A DNA stretch of 6,452 nucleotides from Candidatus Sulfotelmatobacter sp. (GTDB taxonomy: Bacteria; Acidobacteriota; Terriglobia; Terriglobales; Acidobacteriaceae): contig JASIKQ010000544.1 in assembly GCA_030049565.1 (NCBI GenBank), positions 1-6,452 of the forward strand, read 5' to 3'. Shown one piece after another: positions 1-5,500 of the stretch; positions within the stretch are counted from its first letter, which is position 1; every line of letters starts with the position of its first letter. The translations under genes were made by a program, and so were the position numbers. Under the pieces are notes generated by a model. It did not search any database, was not told the origin of the DNA, and saw only the letters and a program-made list of their open reading frames with translations.

Positions 1-135
1 GGGGAAGTTGCGTTCGTTGAGCACTTCCGCAACTTCCTTACCCTTTAGCGTGGCGCCGCCCACGATGGCCACGCGGTAAATCCCGCGCGCCGGAGACGCA
101 AAAGGCGGGGTTGCGATCTTGGAAGAACTGCTCAT
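1..135 (-). CDS. Aspartate-semialdehyde dehydrogenase-like protein, N-terminal part
   Basis: Only the first 45 codons are inside the window; the gene runs off the left edge. After a polar leader of about 18 residues comes YRVAIVGGATLKGKEVAEVL (20-39) and then NERNFP. This matches the start of the NAD(P)-binding Rossmann fold in aspartate-semialdehyde dehydrogenase (Asd) and its Usg-like relatives, where the sequence is usually VAIVGATGxVG followed by LxERxFP. Asd reduces aspartyl phosphate on the route to lysine, threonine and methionine. The glycine loop is odd: G26 and G32 are present but the middle glycine is T29. The ATG shares bases with the pssA stop (ATGA), which suggests translational coupling to the phospholipid genes. 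The catalytic Cys and His lie outside the window, so true Asd activity cannot be judged; a diverged paralogue is a real alternative. Confidence 0.75.
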   Translation of the reverse strand, partial: MSSSSKIATPPFASPARGIYRVAIVGGATLKGKEVAEVLNERNFP

Positions 136-1007
136 GAAGTCTGTGACGCCTCTCTGTAGGTAGGCGGCGGCCGGGGATTGCGGCGGCGGAAGATCCACTG
201 CAGACGCCAGAAGACTCCTGAAAACATGTACAGCAAGGCCATGCCAAATAACACAGGTCCGGAGAAGGCCGCAACGCTGGCAATCAGCGCGGCAAGCAGA
301 ACGAAGAGCCGGAAGGGATGGCGCGAGTGTAAATCGATATCTTTGAAGCTGTAGAAGCGCCAGGTACTGACCATGAGATAGCCGACGGTAGCCACCATAG
401 CCACCCAGGCCAGCGCCGTATACCAGGAGCGGATCGGATCGCCATCCTGGAAGTGAACCACGGCTGCGATCACGCCAGCTCCGGCAGGAATGGGCATGCC
501 GACAAAATACTTCTTTCCTGGACGGCCAGGGTTAGAGGGCTGGGGATTCAAGGTGATGTTGAAGCGGGCCAGGCGGCTGGCTCCAGCGACCAAAAAAAGA
601 AAACAGGCGATGCCGCCGAGTTGAGTCAGCTTGATGTGCCACACCGTAAGCAGCACCGTCGGGACGCCGTGAAAGCCCCAAGCCCACGCCAACATGGCAG
701 GAGCGACTCCGAAGGTGATCACATCTGCGAGCGAATCGAGTTCTTTGCCGAAGTCGCTGCTGGTGCCGGTCATGCGAGCGATGCGGCCATCAAGGCCGTC
801 GAACAGCACCGCAAGACCGATGGCAATGGCTGCATGATCCAGATGCCAGTACAGGTTGGTAATGGCATAGTAGAGCACCTGCACAATGGCATAGAAGCCT
901 GCCGCCATATTTCCGCTGGTGAACAGGGAAGGAAGGATATACATTCCCTTTCTCATGCGGCGTGAACGATGCCGACGCGACCCGGAATTGGGAATTGCGA
1001 TATCCAT
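132..1007 (-). CDS. pssA: CDP-diacylglycerol--serine O-phosphatidyltransferase
   Basis: This integral membrane enzyme joins CDP-diacylglycerol and L-serine to give phosphatidylserine and CMP. The CDP-alcohol phosphotransferase signature is complete: D70, D73, G74, A77, R78, G87, D91 and D95 in the D-x2-DG-x2-AR-x8-G-x3-D-x3-D pattern. A basic N-terminus (RRHRSRRMRKG, 11-21) leads into LPSLFTSGNMAAGF, typical of bacterial type II PssA. Several hydrophobic segments follow, notably about residues 34-69, 118-140 and 170-265. The 291 residues are a little long; the excess is a basic, proline-rich tail (RRRNPRPPP). I start at ATG 1007, seven bases after AAAGGA; a TTG directly before it is less well spaced. 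The ATG overlaps the psd stop by one base (TGATG), and the stop overlaps the Asd-like start. The psd neighbour, which uses this product, supports the call. Confidence 0.95.
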   Translation of the reverse strand: MDIAIPNSGSRRHRSRRMRKGMYILPSLFTSGNMAAGFYAIVQVLYYAITNLYWHLDHAAIAIGLAVLFDGLDGRIARMTGTSSDFGKELDSLADVITFGVAPAMLAWAWGFHGVPTVLLTVWHIKLTQLGGIACFLFLVAGASRLARFNITLNPQPSNPGRPGKKYFVGMPIPAGAGVIAAVVHFQDGDPIRSWYTALAWVAMVATVGYLMVSTWRFYSFKDIDLHSRHPFRLFVLLAALIASVAAFSGPVLFGMALLYMFSGVFWRLQWIFRRRNPRPPPTYREASQTS

Positions 1008-1672
1008 CAACGCGTCCTTTCGGCGGCTGATCCTTGCCCTGTGGCCGCCAGTTCGGACTCTTGCTGAAGCTGGGCCAGAATGCTCGCGCCTCCCCGCACG
1101 CGATCACCAACTTTCACTTGCATCGTGGCCGAGGAGTCGAACAGCACATCCACGCGGGAACCGAACTTGATCAGACCCACTCGTTGCCCACGGTCAAGCC
1201 TATCGCCCACTTTGGGGTAGAATACAATTCTCCGCGCCAGCAAGCCAGCTATCTGTTTGAAAACAACGGTCTGCCCGTCGCCCTCCATGCGCACGACGTT
1301 CTGCTCGTTTTGCTCGGCAGAAGCCTGGTTCATGGCGTTCATGAATTTTCCACGCTCATAGCGAACTTCACGGACAATTCCCGCAATCGGCGAACGGTTT
1401 ACATGCACGTCGAAGACATTCAGAAAGATACTTACCCGAGTCTGTTTTCCGGCGCCGGTATCAACCAGCGATACGTTGGTAACTTTGCCATCGGCGGGCG
1501 AAACCAGCGCTCCCGCGGTGTTGGGGATAGCCCGCTCCGGGTCGCGAAAGAACCAGAGGAAGAACGCCGCGAACGCGCATGGCAATAAAGCCCACAGGGG
1601 CGCAGTGAACCACGCCGCGAATATGCCAGCCGCGACCAGCCCTATCCCGTAGAAATATCCATCTCGAACCAT
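1007..1672 (-). CDS. psd: Phosphatidylserine decarboxylase proenzyme, short archaeal-type
   Basis: Psd is a pyruvoyl-dependent, membrane-bound enzyme that decarboxylates phosphatidylserine to phosphatidylethanolamine. The 221 residues and the FGS processing site (G171-S172 in [13 protein letters not shown]) match the short archaeal-type class rather than the roughly 300-residue enzyme with an LGST site. Self-cleavage before S172 would give a beta chain of about 171 residues and an alpha chain of about 50 carrying the pyruvoyl group. D61 in SPADGKV and H90 in DVHVNRSP fit the other members of the family's Asp-His-Ser self-processing triad. Residues 7-41 form one or two hydrophobic segments that would anchor it, followed by FFRDPER, typical of the family. 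The start is ATG 1672; its Shine-Dalgarno is poor (GGA about 12 bases upstream). The stop overlaps the pssA start, so product and substrate enzymes are co-expressed. Confidence 0.95.
   Translation of the reverse strand: MVRDGYFYGIGLVAAGIFAAWFTAPLWALLPCAFAAFFLWFFRDPERAIPNTAGALVSPADGKVTNVSLVDTGAGKQTRVSIFLNVFDVHVNRSPIAGIVREVRYERGKFMNAMNQASAEQNEQNVVRMEGDGQTVVFKQIAGLLARRIVFYPKVGDRLDRGQRVGLIKFGSRVDVLFDSSATMQVKVGDRVRGGASILAQLQQESELAATGQGSAAERTR
1015..1020 (-). promoter_or_regulatory. Shine-Dalgarno site of pssA
   Basis: AAAGGA lies seven bases before ATG 1007 and only four before the adjacent TTG 1010, which favours the ATG. It sits inside the last codons of psd, so the two genes are probably translationally coupled. 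Confidence 0.6.
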
Positions 1673-1686
1673 ATCGGAGAAGTTCC

Positions 1687-1692
1687 ATTATA
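1687..1692 (-). promoter_or_regulatory. Possible -10 element upstream of psd
   Basis: A perfect TATAAT on the minus strand ends 14 bases before the psd ATG. Transcription would start near 1680 and leave a leader of about 8 bases, which agrees with the poor Shine-Dalgarno of psd. No good -35 hexamer stands 15-19 bases upstream (TACGCC at 17) and there is no extended TGn, so this is tentative. The location after a 178-base gap fits the start of a psd-pssA-asd-like operon. Confidence 0.4.
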
Positions 1693-1776
1693 GAGTACGG
1701 TTTGTTAGTGGCGTAGCGTGAGCGATTCCTGCTAACGGAAATCCGCGGACACTGGCAGAGGCGTAATATGAAGAGT

Positions 1777-1792
1777 GGCGCCTATCGGCGCC
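1777..1792. repeat. Perfect 6-base-arm inverted repeat
   Basis: GGCGCC, four bases (TATC), then GGCGCC again; the RNA would form a short all-GC stem on either strand. It lies between the YdcH-like stop and psd. No T-run follows directly, so it is not a standard intrinsic terminator, but it could slow polymerase or block 3' decay at the end of the upstream transcript. The rest of the 1673-1850 gap holds only the candidate promoter and a weak terminator. Confidence 0.5.
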
Positions 1793-1805
1793 TGTCGAAA
1801 GATAC

Positions 1806-1831
1806 AAAAATCCCGTGGCCGCAAGGGCCGC
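1806..1831 (-). terminator. Weak candidate terminator after the YdcH-like gene
   Basis: On the minus strand a four-base GGCC/GGCC stem with a CTTGC loop is followed, six bases on, by TTTTT. It starts about 20 bases after the TAA of the upstream gene. The stem is short and the T-run is offset, so it would be inefficient alone; the GGCGCC hairpin just downstream might add to it. Confidence 0.3.
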
Positions 1832-1850
1832 ACTGAAACTGGCAAGAACG

Positions 1851-2081
1851 TTACGCTACGTGCGCGCCGAACTGCTGCCGGTACTGCCTTTCAATCGACT
1901 GCATCTGATCCTTCAGACGCAGCTTGAGCTTTTTGAGTCGAACTTCTTCCAATTTTTCGTCTTCGCTGAGATAACGCTTTTGGGTAAGAGAATCAAGGCG
2001 AGTGGAATACTGCATATGCTCCTGAGCTAGTTTGCGGAATTCATCGTGGCTGCTCAGAAGCGCGTCTCTCGGAGTCATCAT
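1851..2081 (-). CDS. Small YdcH/DUF465-family protein
   Basis: This 76-residue, highly charged protein is probably almost all helix. The core from SHDEFRKLAQEHMQY (11-25) through RLDSLTQKRYLSEDEKLEEVRLKKLKLRLKDQM to about residue 67 has the family's features: a first helix with a conserved HxEF/HDEF motif, a turn carrying LSEDE, and a second basic helix, so it likely forms a helical hairpin or dimer. Family members such as E. coli YdcH are about 70-80 residues; I know of no settled biochemical function. A perfect GGAGGT seven bases before ATG 2081 fixes the start; a second ATG follows directly and could also be used. It lies 99 bases after rimI and 178 before psd, so it may be a separate small transcription unit or the tail of the rimI transcript. 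Confidence 0.85.
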   Translation of the reverse strand: MMTPRDALLSSHDEFRKLAQEHMQYSTRLDSLTQKRYLSEDEKLEEVRLKKLKLRLKDQMQSIERQYRQQFGAHVA

Positions 2082-2088
2082 CCAGCAG

Positions 2089-2094
2089 ACCTCC
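2089..2094 (-). promoter_or_regulatory. Strong Shine-Dalgarno of the YdcH-like gene
   Basis: GGAGGT stands seven bases before ATG 2081. It decides against an in-frame upstream start at 2129, which would begin inside a hairpin and add 16 residues foreign to the family. Confidence 0.75.
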
Positions 2095-2122
2095 AACCGG
2101 GATTTGTCTTTACCGTACCACA

Positions 2123-2156
2123 GCACCAAAATCGGTTCAATGCCGAATTCTGGTGC
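2123..2156 (-). repeat. Long imperfect hairpin upstream of the YdcH-like gene
   Basis: On the minus strand, GCACCA pairs with TGGTGC; inside these, after a one-base bulge, AA pairs with TT, then a T-T mismatch, then TCGG pairs with CCGA, around a seven-base loop (CATTGAA). That is 12 pairs over 34 bases. It lies between the rimI stop (2181) and the Shine-Dalgarno at 2089-2094. No T-run follows, so it is not a classical terminator; an mRNA leader structure, a 3'-end stabiliser for rimI, or chance are all possible. Confidence 0.5.
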
Positions 2157-2180
2157 AGTCTCGTTATGAGAAGAAGCTAA

Positions 2181-2705
2181 CTAAAGGCTTAGTTGATAAA
2201 GGATTGCGTCTTCAGGAGGGTTTGAATAGTAACCCTTGCGCAAACCAGTTTCCTTGAAACCCAGCTTGGAATACAGCGCTCTCGCTGTTCGGTTCGATTC
2301 TCGAACTTCTGACCATACTCGACTGCCTTTTTGCTGTTTTGCTTGGGCGATTAGTTGACGCAGCAAAAGCGTGCCCAGTCCCTGACGGCGCTCGTTGGCG
2401 ACGACGGCAAGATTTTGCAGTTCCCATTCATCATCGACACGATGAGCGATGAGAAATGCAGCAACTTCGACTGAAATGATAGTGCCGCTTGGTGCAGACC
2501 TTGTATGGGCGTGCTCAAGAACCCAAGCGAGGTTTTCGGCGCGCCCTTGGGGACCTTGCGACAGAAACAGAGCTTCGTATTGCGGCTGGGACCAATGGGC
2601 GGCCGAAGGCATTTGCCGCTCGAGTTCCATAATGGCTGGGAGGTCCGCAATTGTTGCCCGCCTGACGCGCACGCTAGGATCCGGTTCTTTCCAACATTTC
2701 GGCAT
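2181..2705 (-). CDS. rimI: RimI-type GNAT N-acetyltransferase
   Basis: RimI transfers acetyl from acetyl-CoA to a protein N-terminus, classically Ala1 of ribosomal protein S18. The GNAT fold spans about residues 12-174: VRVRRATIADLPAIMELE opens it, RRQGLG (106-111) is the acetyl-CoA pyrophosphate loop, and E133 (SEVRESN) and Y145 (RALYSKLGF) keep the 12-residue spacing of the enterobacterial catalytic pair Glu103/Tyr115. The end, GLRKGYYSNPPEDAILYQL, is the usual RimI C-terminus. The start is uncertain. ATG 2705 gives 174 residues and a 32-base overlap with tsaB but no clear Shine-Dalgarno. GTG 2672, one base after the tsaB stop, gives 163 residues and begins right at the domain. Adjacency to tsaB is a common bacterial arrangement. 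The substrate here could be broader than S18. Confidence 0.9.
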   Translation of the reverse strand: MPKCWKEPDPSVRVRRATIADLPAIMELERQMPSAAHWSQPQYEALFLSQGPQGRAENLAWVLEHAHTRSAPSGTIISVEVAAFLIAHRVDDEWELQNLAVVANERRQGLGTLLLRQLIAQAKQQKGSRVWSEVRESNRTARALYSKLGFKETGLRKGYYSNPPEDAILYQLSL

Positions 2706-3357
2706 CAGTGCGCCGGATATAGTTCGCCTCCAACCCCTGAGGGGTAACGGTCTCTCCAAGCAGTAGCTTGCGCCAGCCCAACTTTGCGACCGAAGCGGCG
2801 GAGAGCGGCTCGAGACGCAAAACAGTTATGCCAGCCGCGGTGGCGGTATCGGCTAGAACGGGGTCGGGCGTGACCACGGCCGATGATTTTGCGTGAGCGA
2901 TGAAATCGCTTTTCGTCATTACGCGTTGGCACACAATCTCGCCGCGACTGGGGGTGGTTTCGTACTCGGCAATGTAGACCTCATTCCGTCCCGCGTCGAG
3001 CGCAGCCATGACCTTGCCTTGTACGCCGCCGACGAAGGCGCAGCACTCCAGCAGTGACACCGCGACGATTGGCTTGCCTAGCACCTCGGCCAGTGCCTTT
3101 ACCGCCGCCAGCCCGACGCGCAATCCGGTGAATGAGCCTGGCCCTGAAACGACCGCAAATGCGCCAATACCATGTATCGTGAATCCAAATCTAGAGAGTA
3201 ATCCGGCAACCTGCGGGATGAGCTGGGCAGAGAAGGTGCCTCCCGCAAGCGGGGCGACTTCGATTATTTCAAGTTCACTCTCGGGAGCCGGCTCTTCCGC
3301 TCGCGCCAGCGCGATGCTGCCTTGCTTGCCGGAGGTATCGATGGCGAGAAGAAGCAT
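2674..3357 (-). CDS. tsaB: tRNA t6A37 synthesis subunit TsaB
   Basis: TsaB is the non-catalytic partner that binds TsaD and TsaE to put the threonylcarbamoyl group on A37 of tRNAs reading ANN codons; it acts in the cytoplasm. The ASKHA-type N-terminus MLLLAIDTSG and the signature SGPGSFTGLRVG (71-82), followed by AVKALAEVLGKPIVAVSLLE, are diagnostic. The 227 residues compare with about 231 in E. coli, so the protein looks complete. The catalytic paralogue TsaD has metal-binding histidines that are absent here, which argues for TsaB. ATG 3357 is chosen because the family begins exactly there; no Shine-Dalgarno is visible (CCAAAAATTCCCAC precedes it). The gene lies 88 bases after the epimerase and its end overlaps rimI, suggesting a tsaB-rimI pair. 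Confidence 0.95.
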   Translation of the reverse strand: MLLLAIDTSGKQGSIALARAEEPAPESELEIIEVAPLAGGTFSAQLIPQVAGLLSRFGFTIHGIGAFAVVSGPGSFTGLRVGLAAVKALAEVLGKPIVAVSLLECCAFVGGVQGKVMAALDAGRNEVYIAEYETTPSRGEIVCQRVMTKSDFIAHAKSSAVVTPDPVLADTATAAGITVLRLEPLSAASVAKLGWRKLLLGETVTPQGLEANYIRRTDAEMLERTGS

Positions 3358-3445
3358 GTGGGAATTTTTGGCAGTCGAGCGGCTCTAGTCGATACGTTCG
3401 CTTTATCGGCCGCTTATCGGCGACCGTCCGTGAAGAATCAATGGT

Positions 3446-3844
3446 TCAGGTCTTTTCCTGTACCAGTTCCATCAGCACGCCGCCCGTGGTCGAAGGATGC
3501 AGGAAGATGTATTTGTGGCCTCCCGCGCCGGTTCTAATTTCGTCGGAAACTAGACGGACTCCATGTTTTTTCATGCGGTCAACGATGGCGGCCAAATCTG
3601 GAACTCGCAAGCAAACATGATGCAGCCCTTCACCGCGCTTGGCGATGAACTTTGCGATCGCCGAGTCTTCCGAGGTGGCTTCGAGCAGCTCGAGCCGGCT
3701 TTCTCCAACGGGCACCATCACCAGGCGCACGCGCTCGTGTTCGACAATTTCTACCGGAGATACGGTTAATCCCAGCTTTTCATAGATGGTTCTTGCCGAT
3801 TCCAGCGATTTAACCGCTATGCCGAGATGATCGATCTGTGCCAT
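3446..3844 (-). CDS. mce: Methylmalonyl-CoA epimerase
   Basis: The enzyme interconverts (S)- and (R)-methylmalonyl-CoA in the propionate pathway, feeding the B12-dependent mutase. It has 132 residues with two vicinal-oxygen-chelate modules: IDHLGIAVKSLESARTIYEKLGL at the start and GLHHVCLRVPDLAAIVDRMKKHGVRLV from about residue 73. By family alignment the metal site is H6, H76 and E126, with E52 (RLELLEAT) at the fourth position. The stretch IRTGAGGHKYIFLHPSTTGGVLMELVQ is typical of epimerases rather than glyoxalases. ATG 3844 is chosen because family members begin at this point and GGAGG stands close before it. A TTG at 3874 would add an arginine-rich leader that is really meaB sequence. The gene overlaps the end of meaB by 35 bases, which supports the function and suggests coupling. 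Confidence 0.95.
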   Translation of the reverse strand: MAQIDHLGIAVKSLESARTIYEKLGLTVSPVEIVEHERVRLVMVPVGESRLELLEATSEDSAIAKFIAKRGEGLHHVCLRVPDLAAIVDRMKKHGVRLVSDEIRTGAGGHKYIFLHPSTTGGVLMELVQEKT

Positions 3845-4793
3845 TTTCCTCCGCCTGCGCCGCAATCTCCTCAATCAGTGTATAAGGATCGCGCTTGTGT
3901 TCTGCGATCTGAGTGGCTAGCTTCGCCAAATTTCCATCGGCGAGGTGCATGCGGGCTTTTTCGAGCAGGACGTCACGCAGCATCTCGACTAAGCGCTCCT
4001 GCCAGTTTTCTACGCTCTTGCGCAACGATAGGTTTTCTTTCTTGAGATAAGCTTCGTAGCTGCTGACGGCGGCGGCGAGTTGGTCCACGCCGGCGCCCTC
4101 GCTGGCTACGGTTTTGACAATGGGAGGCGTCCAGCCATCGCTCCGCGTAGCCAGGGATTGCAGCGTACGAATCTCGCGCTCGACGCGTTCCGCGCCCTCG
4201 CGGTCGCTTTTATTGATGACAAAGATGTCGGCGATTTCCATGATGCCCGCTTTGATCGTTTGCACGTCGTCGCCCATGCCGGGAACCAGAATCACAATCG
4301 TGATATCGGCTAGGCGGACGATCTCGATTTCGTCCTGGCCGACGCCCACAGTTTCAATCATGATGATGTCGCGGCCGGCGGCATCGAGGACGGTGCTGAC
4401 ATCGGCGGTGGTGCGCGCCAGTCCGCCGAGTGAGCCGCGTGTGGCCATGCTGCGAATGTAGATGCCGGGGTCGGAAAAGTGATCCTGCATGCGGATGCGG
4501 TCGCCAAGAATCGCTCCGCCCGTGTAGGGACTCGTGGGGTCAACGGCGATGATGCCGACGCTGCGATTGCTTTTGCGATAGTGACCGGCGAGTTGATCGA
4601 CCAGCGTACTTTTGCCGGCACCGGGTGCGCCGGTGAGGCCGAGGACGCGAGCGCGGCCAGTGTGGGGAAACAAGGTTTTGAGCAGATCGGACCACCCTGG
4701 GGCGCGGTTCTCGACGGTCGAGATGGCGCGCGCGAGGGCCCGCAGATCGCCGGAACGGAGAGAGGCAATGGATGGCTGATTTTTTGCGTTCAA
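3810..4793 (-). CDS. meaB: Methylmalonyl-CoA mutase accessory GTPase MeaB
   Basis: MeaB (once called ArgK) is a P-loop GTPase of the SIMIBI class that gates cobalamin loading of methylmalonyl-CoA mutase and protects it from inactivation. Visible motifs are Walker A GAPGAGKST (55-63), VDPTSPYTGGAILGDRIRM (84-102), ETVGVGQDE (147-155) as the Walker B/switch region, and the guanine-specific NKSD (194-197). An N-terminal helical part (SGDLRALARAISTVEN) and a C-terminal helical dimerisation arm fit the family, and 327 residues is normal. The start is TTG 4793, the only usual start codon in the opening, since an in-frame TGA lies two codons upstream; the first internal Met is residue 102. There is no Shine-Dalgarno, but a promoter-like pair ends five bases before it. 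The end overlaps the epimerase gene. The mutase itself is not in the window. Confidence 0.95.
   Translation of the reverse strand: MNAKNQPSIASLRSGDLRALARAISTVENRAPGWSDLLKTLFPHTGRARVLGLTGAPGAGKSTLVDQLAGHYRKSNRSVGIIAVDPTSPYTGGAILGDRIRMQDHFSDPGIYIRSMATRGSLGGLARTTADVSTVLDAAGRDIIMIETVGVGQDEIEIVRLADITIVILVPGMGDDVQTIKAGIMEIADIFVINKSDREGAERVEREIRTLQSLATRSDGWTPPIVKTVASEGAGVDQLAAAVSSYEAYLKKENLSLRKSVENWQERLVEMLRDVLLEKARMHLADGNLAKLATQIAEHKRDPYTLIEEIAAQAEENGTDRSSRHSG
3848..3852 (-). promoter_or_regulatory. Shine-Dalgarno of the epimerase gene
   Basis: GGAGG lies inside the last meaB codons, three bases before ATG 3844. The spacing is shorter than usual, so re-initiation by ribosomes finishing meaB may contribute. 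Confidence 0.5.
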
Positions 4794-4798
4794 AGATC

Positions 4799-4826
4799 AG
4801 TGTAAAACAGCTGTCTCCGCTGACAA
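4799..4826 (-). promoter_or_regulatory. Candidate sigma70-type promoter of meaB
   Basis: On the minus strand, TTGTCA (five of six to TTGACA) is followed after 16 bases by TACACT (four of six to TATAAT). The -10 ends five bases before the TTG start of meaB, so transcription would begin at about the start codon. That agrees with the missing Shine-Dalgarno and suggests a leaderless or nearly leaderless message. Confidence 0.45.
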
Positions 4827-4852
4827 CCGCATTTTTGGGCGAATCGCTGCGA

Positions 4853-4883
4853 CTGCCAAGTCATTGCTGAGGCTGCCAAGTCA
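4853..4883 (+). repeat. Direct repeat, two copies 20 bases apart
   Basis: CTGCCAAGTCA occurs at 4853-4863 and 4873-4883; allowing one mismatch the match extends to CTGCCAAGTCAYTG. The 20-base period is about two helical turns, so a protein bound to both copies would sit on one face of the DNA. The pair lies in the 101-base divergent space between meaB and the GAF gene, and the second copy runs into the palindrome at 4880-4899. A regulator site is a guess; a small tandem duplication is the simpler alternative. Confidence 0.5.
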
Positions 4884-4899
4884 CTGAAATATCAGTGAC
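4880..4899. promoter_or_regulatory. Perfect palindrome, possible operator at the GAF gene start
   Basis: GTCACTGA and TCAGTGAC are perfect inverted copies with four bases (AATA) between. The size fits a homodimeric regulator half-site pair. It covers the proposed GTG start at 4895, so a bound protein or an RNA hairpin could block expression of the GAF gene, or act on the divergent meaB promoter about 80 bases away. No regulator gene is adjacent; the function is unproven. Confidence 0.45.
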
Positions 4900-5470
4900 C
4901 AGAGGCTGGCCCATTAGTTACCTTGCCGGTTACGTTCTGTACCGTCATGCTAAGCACGTGCAGGAAATCGACCAGATCGCAGGCTTGGACTCGCCGGACA
5001 GCACTCCAGAGTCAATTTGCGCCTGCGTTGCCAAAATCTTCCATGTGAGAGAAACGGAAGTCGCCCTGCTGGAACTCAGCGGAAGCCTGCTGAACTTTGT
5101 ATACCCTGCTGAGTTGCAAACAGCGGGAGCGATTCCCCTTTCCAGTTCTGCGGTAGCAGCCCGCACAGCGCGGAGCAAGCAGGCAGAGCTTTTCAATGGC
5201 TTCACAAAAGTAAAGCACTTCAGCATTTTTGAACTCGTCAAGCTAGGGGACACTGGACTGGACGAGCAGGTGATTCAGAAGCTCATGTCTGCACCCATCC
5301 TTGCGGCGAACGGGGAAGTAGTTGGCGTGATTCAAGTCTCCCGCAAGGCGCCACGCCCGGACGCAGCGGGGCCAGACTTCACTCCCGATGATCTAAAGAA
5401 ACTGAAATCGGTTTCGCGCTTCATTGGTAACCTGATGACCACGAAGGTCCGATGGTGTTCGCCGATCTGA
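4895..5470 (+). CDS. GAF-domain protein of unknown role
   Basis: This is the only plus-strand gene. After about 35 residues (YVLYRHAKHVQEIDQIAG), residues 38-182 look like one GAF domain: an opening helix (TPESICACVAKIFHV), a hydrophobic strand (EVALLELSGSLLNFVYP), a serine-rich stretch (AIPLSSSAVAART), then PILAANGEVVGVIQVSRK and the closing helix FTPDDLKKLKSVSRFIGNL. GAF domains bind small molecules or sense redox or light, usually beside an output domain. None is present here, so it may act through a partner. I cannot name a ligand. The start is uncertain: GTG 4895 is the first start codon after an in-frame TGA at 4868 but has no Shine-Dalgarno; the next, GTG 4958, would remove 21 residues. 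It diverges from meaB and ends 30 bases from the convergent dehydrogenase gene. Confidence 0.75.
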   Translation: MTRGWPISYLAGYVLYRHAKHVQEIDQIAGLDSPDSTPESICACVAKIFHVRETEVALLELSGSLLNFVYPAELQTAGAIPLSSSAVAARTARSKQAELFNGFTKVKHFSIFELVKLGDTGLDEQVIQKLMSAPILAANGEVVGVIQVSRKAPRPDAAGPDFTPDDLKKLKSVSRFIGNLMTTKVRWCSPI

Positions 5471-5500
5471 CCGCTTGCCGCGATCTTGCTCCTCGTCTGT

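Noticed and set aside
453..965. Plus-strand opening of 170 codons opposite pssA
   Set aside because: Antisense to a complete PssA with all catalytic residues; low-complexity charged translation and no family resemblance.
1034..1588. Plus-strand opening of 184 codons opposite psd
   Set aside because: It lies wholly antisense to a clear psd gene, has no recognisable domain, and is the kind of opening GC-rich codon use produces by chance.
1704..1736. GTTAG and CTAAC inverted arms upstream of psd
   Set aside because: Only five bases match over a 33-base span, easily expected by chance; too weak to call an operator.
2706..2759. Longer rimI N-terminus from ATG 2759
   Set aside because: It would overlap tsaB by 86 bases and the added residues do not resemble RimI; starts at 2705 or 2672 are more likely.
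3403..3421. Short direct repeat TTATCGGC, two copies 11 bases apart, between the epimerase gene and tsaB
   Set aside because: Eight-base copies without symmetry or promoter context are too weak to call a regulatory site.
4358..4768. Minus-strand opening of 136 codons in another frame of meaB
   Set aside because: The translation is a proline, serine and alanine-rich frame shadow inside a gene whose P-loop and NKSD motifs are intact in the main frame.
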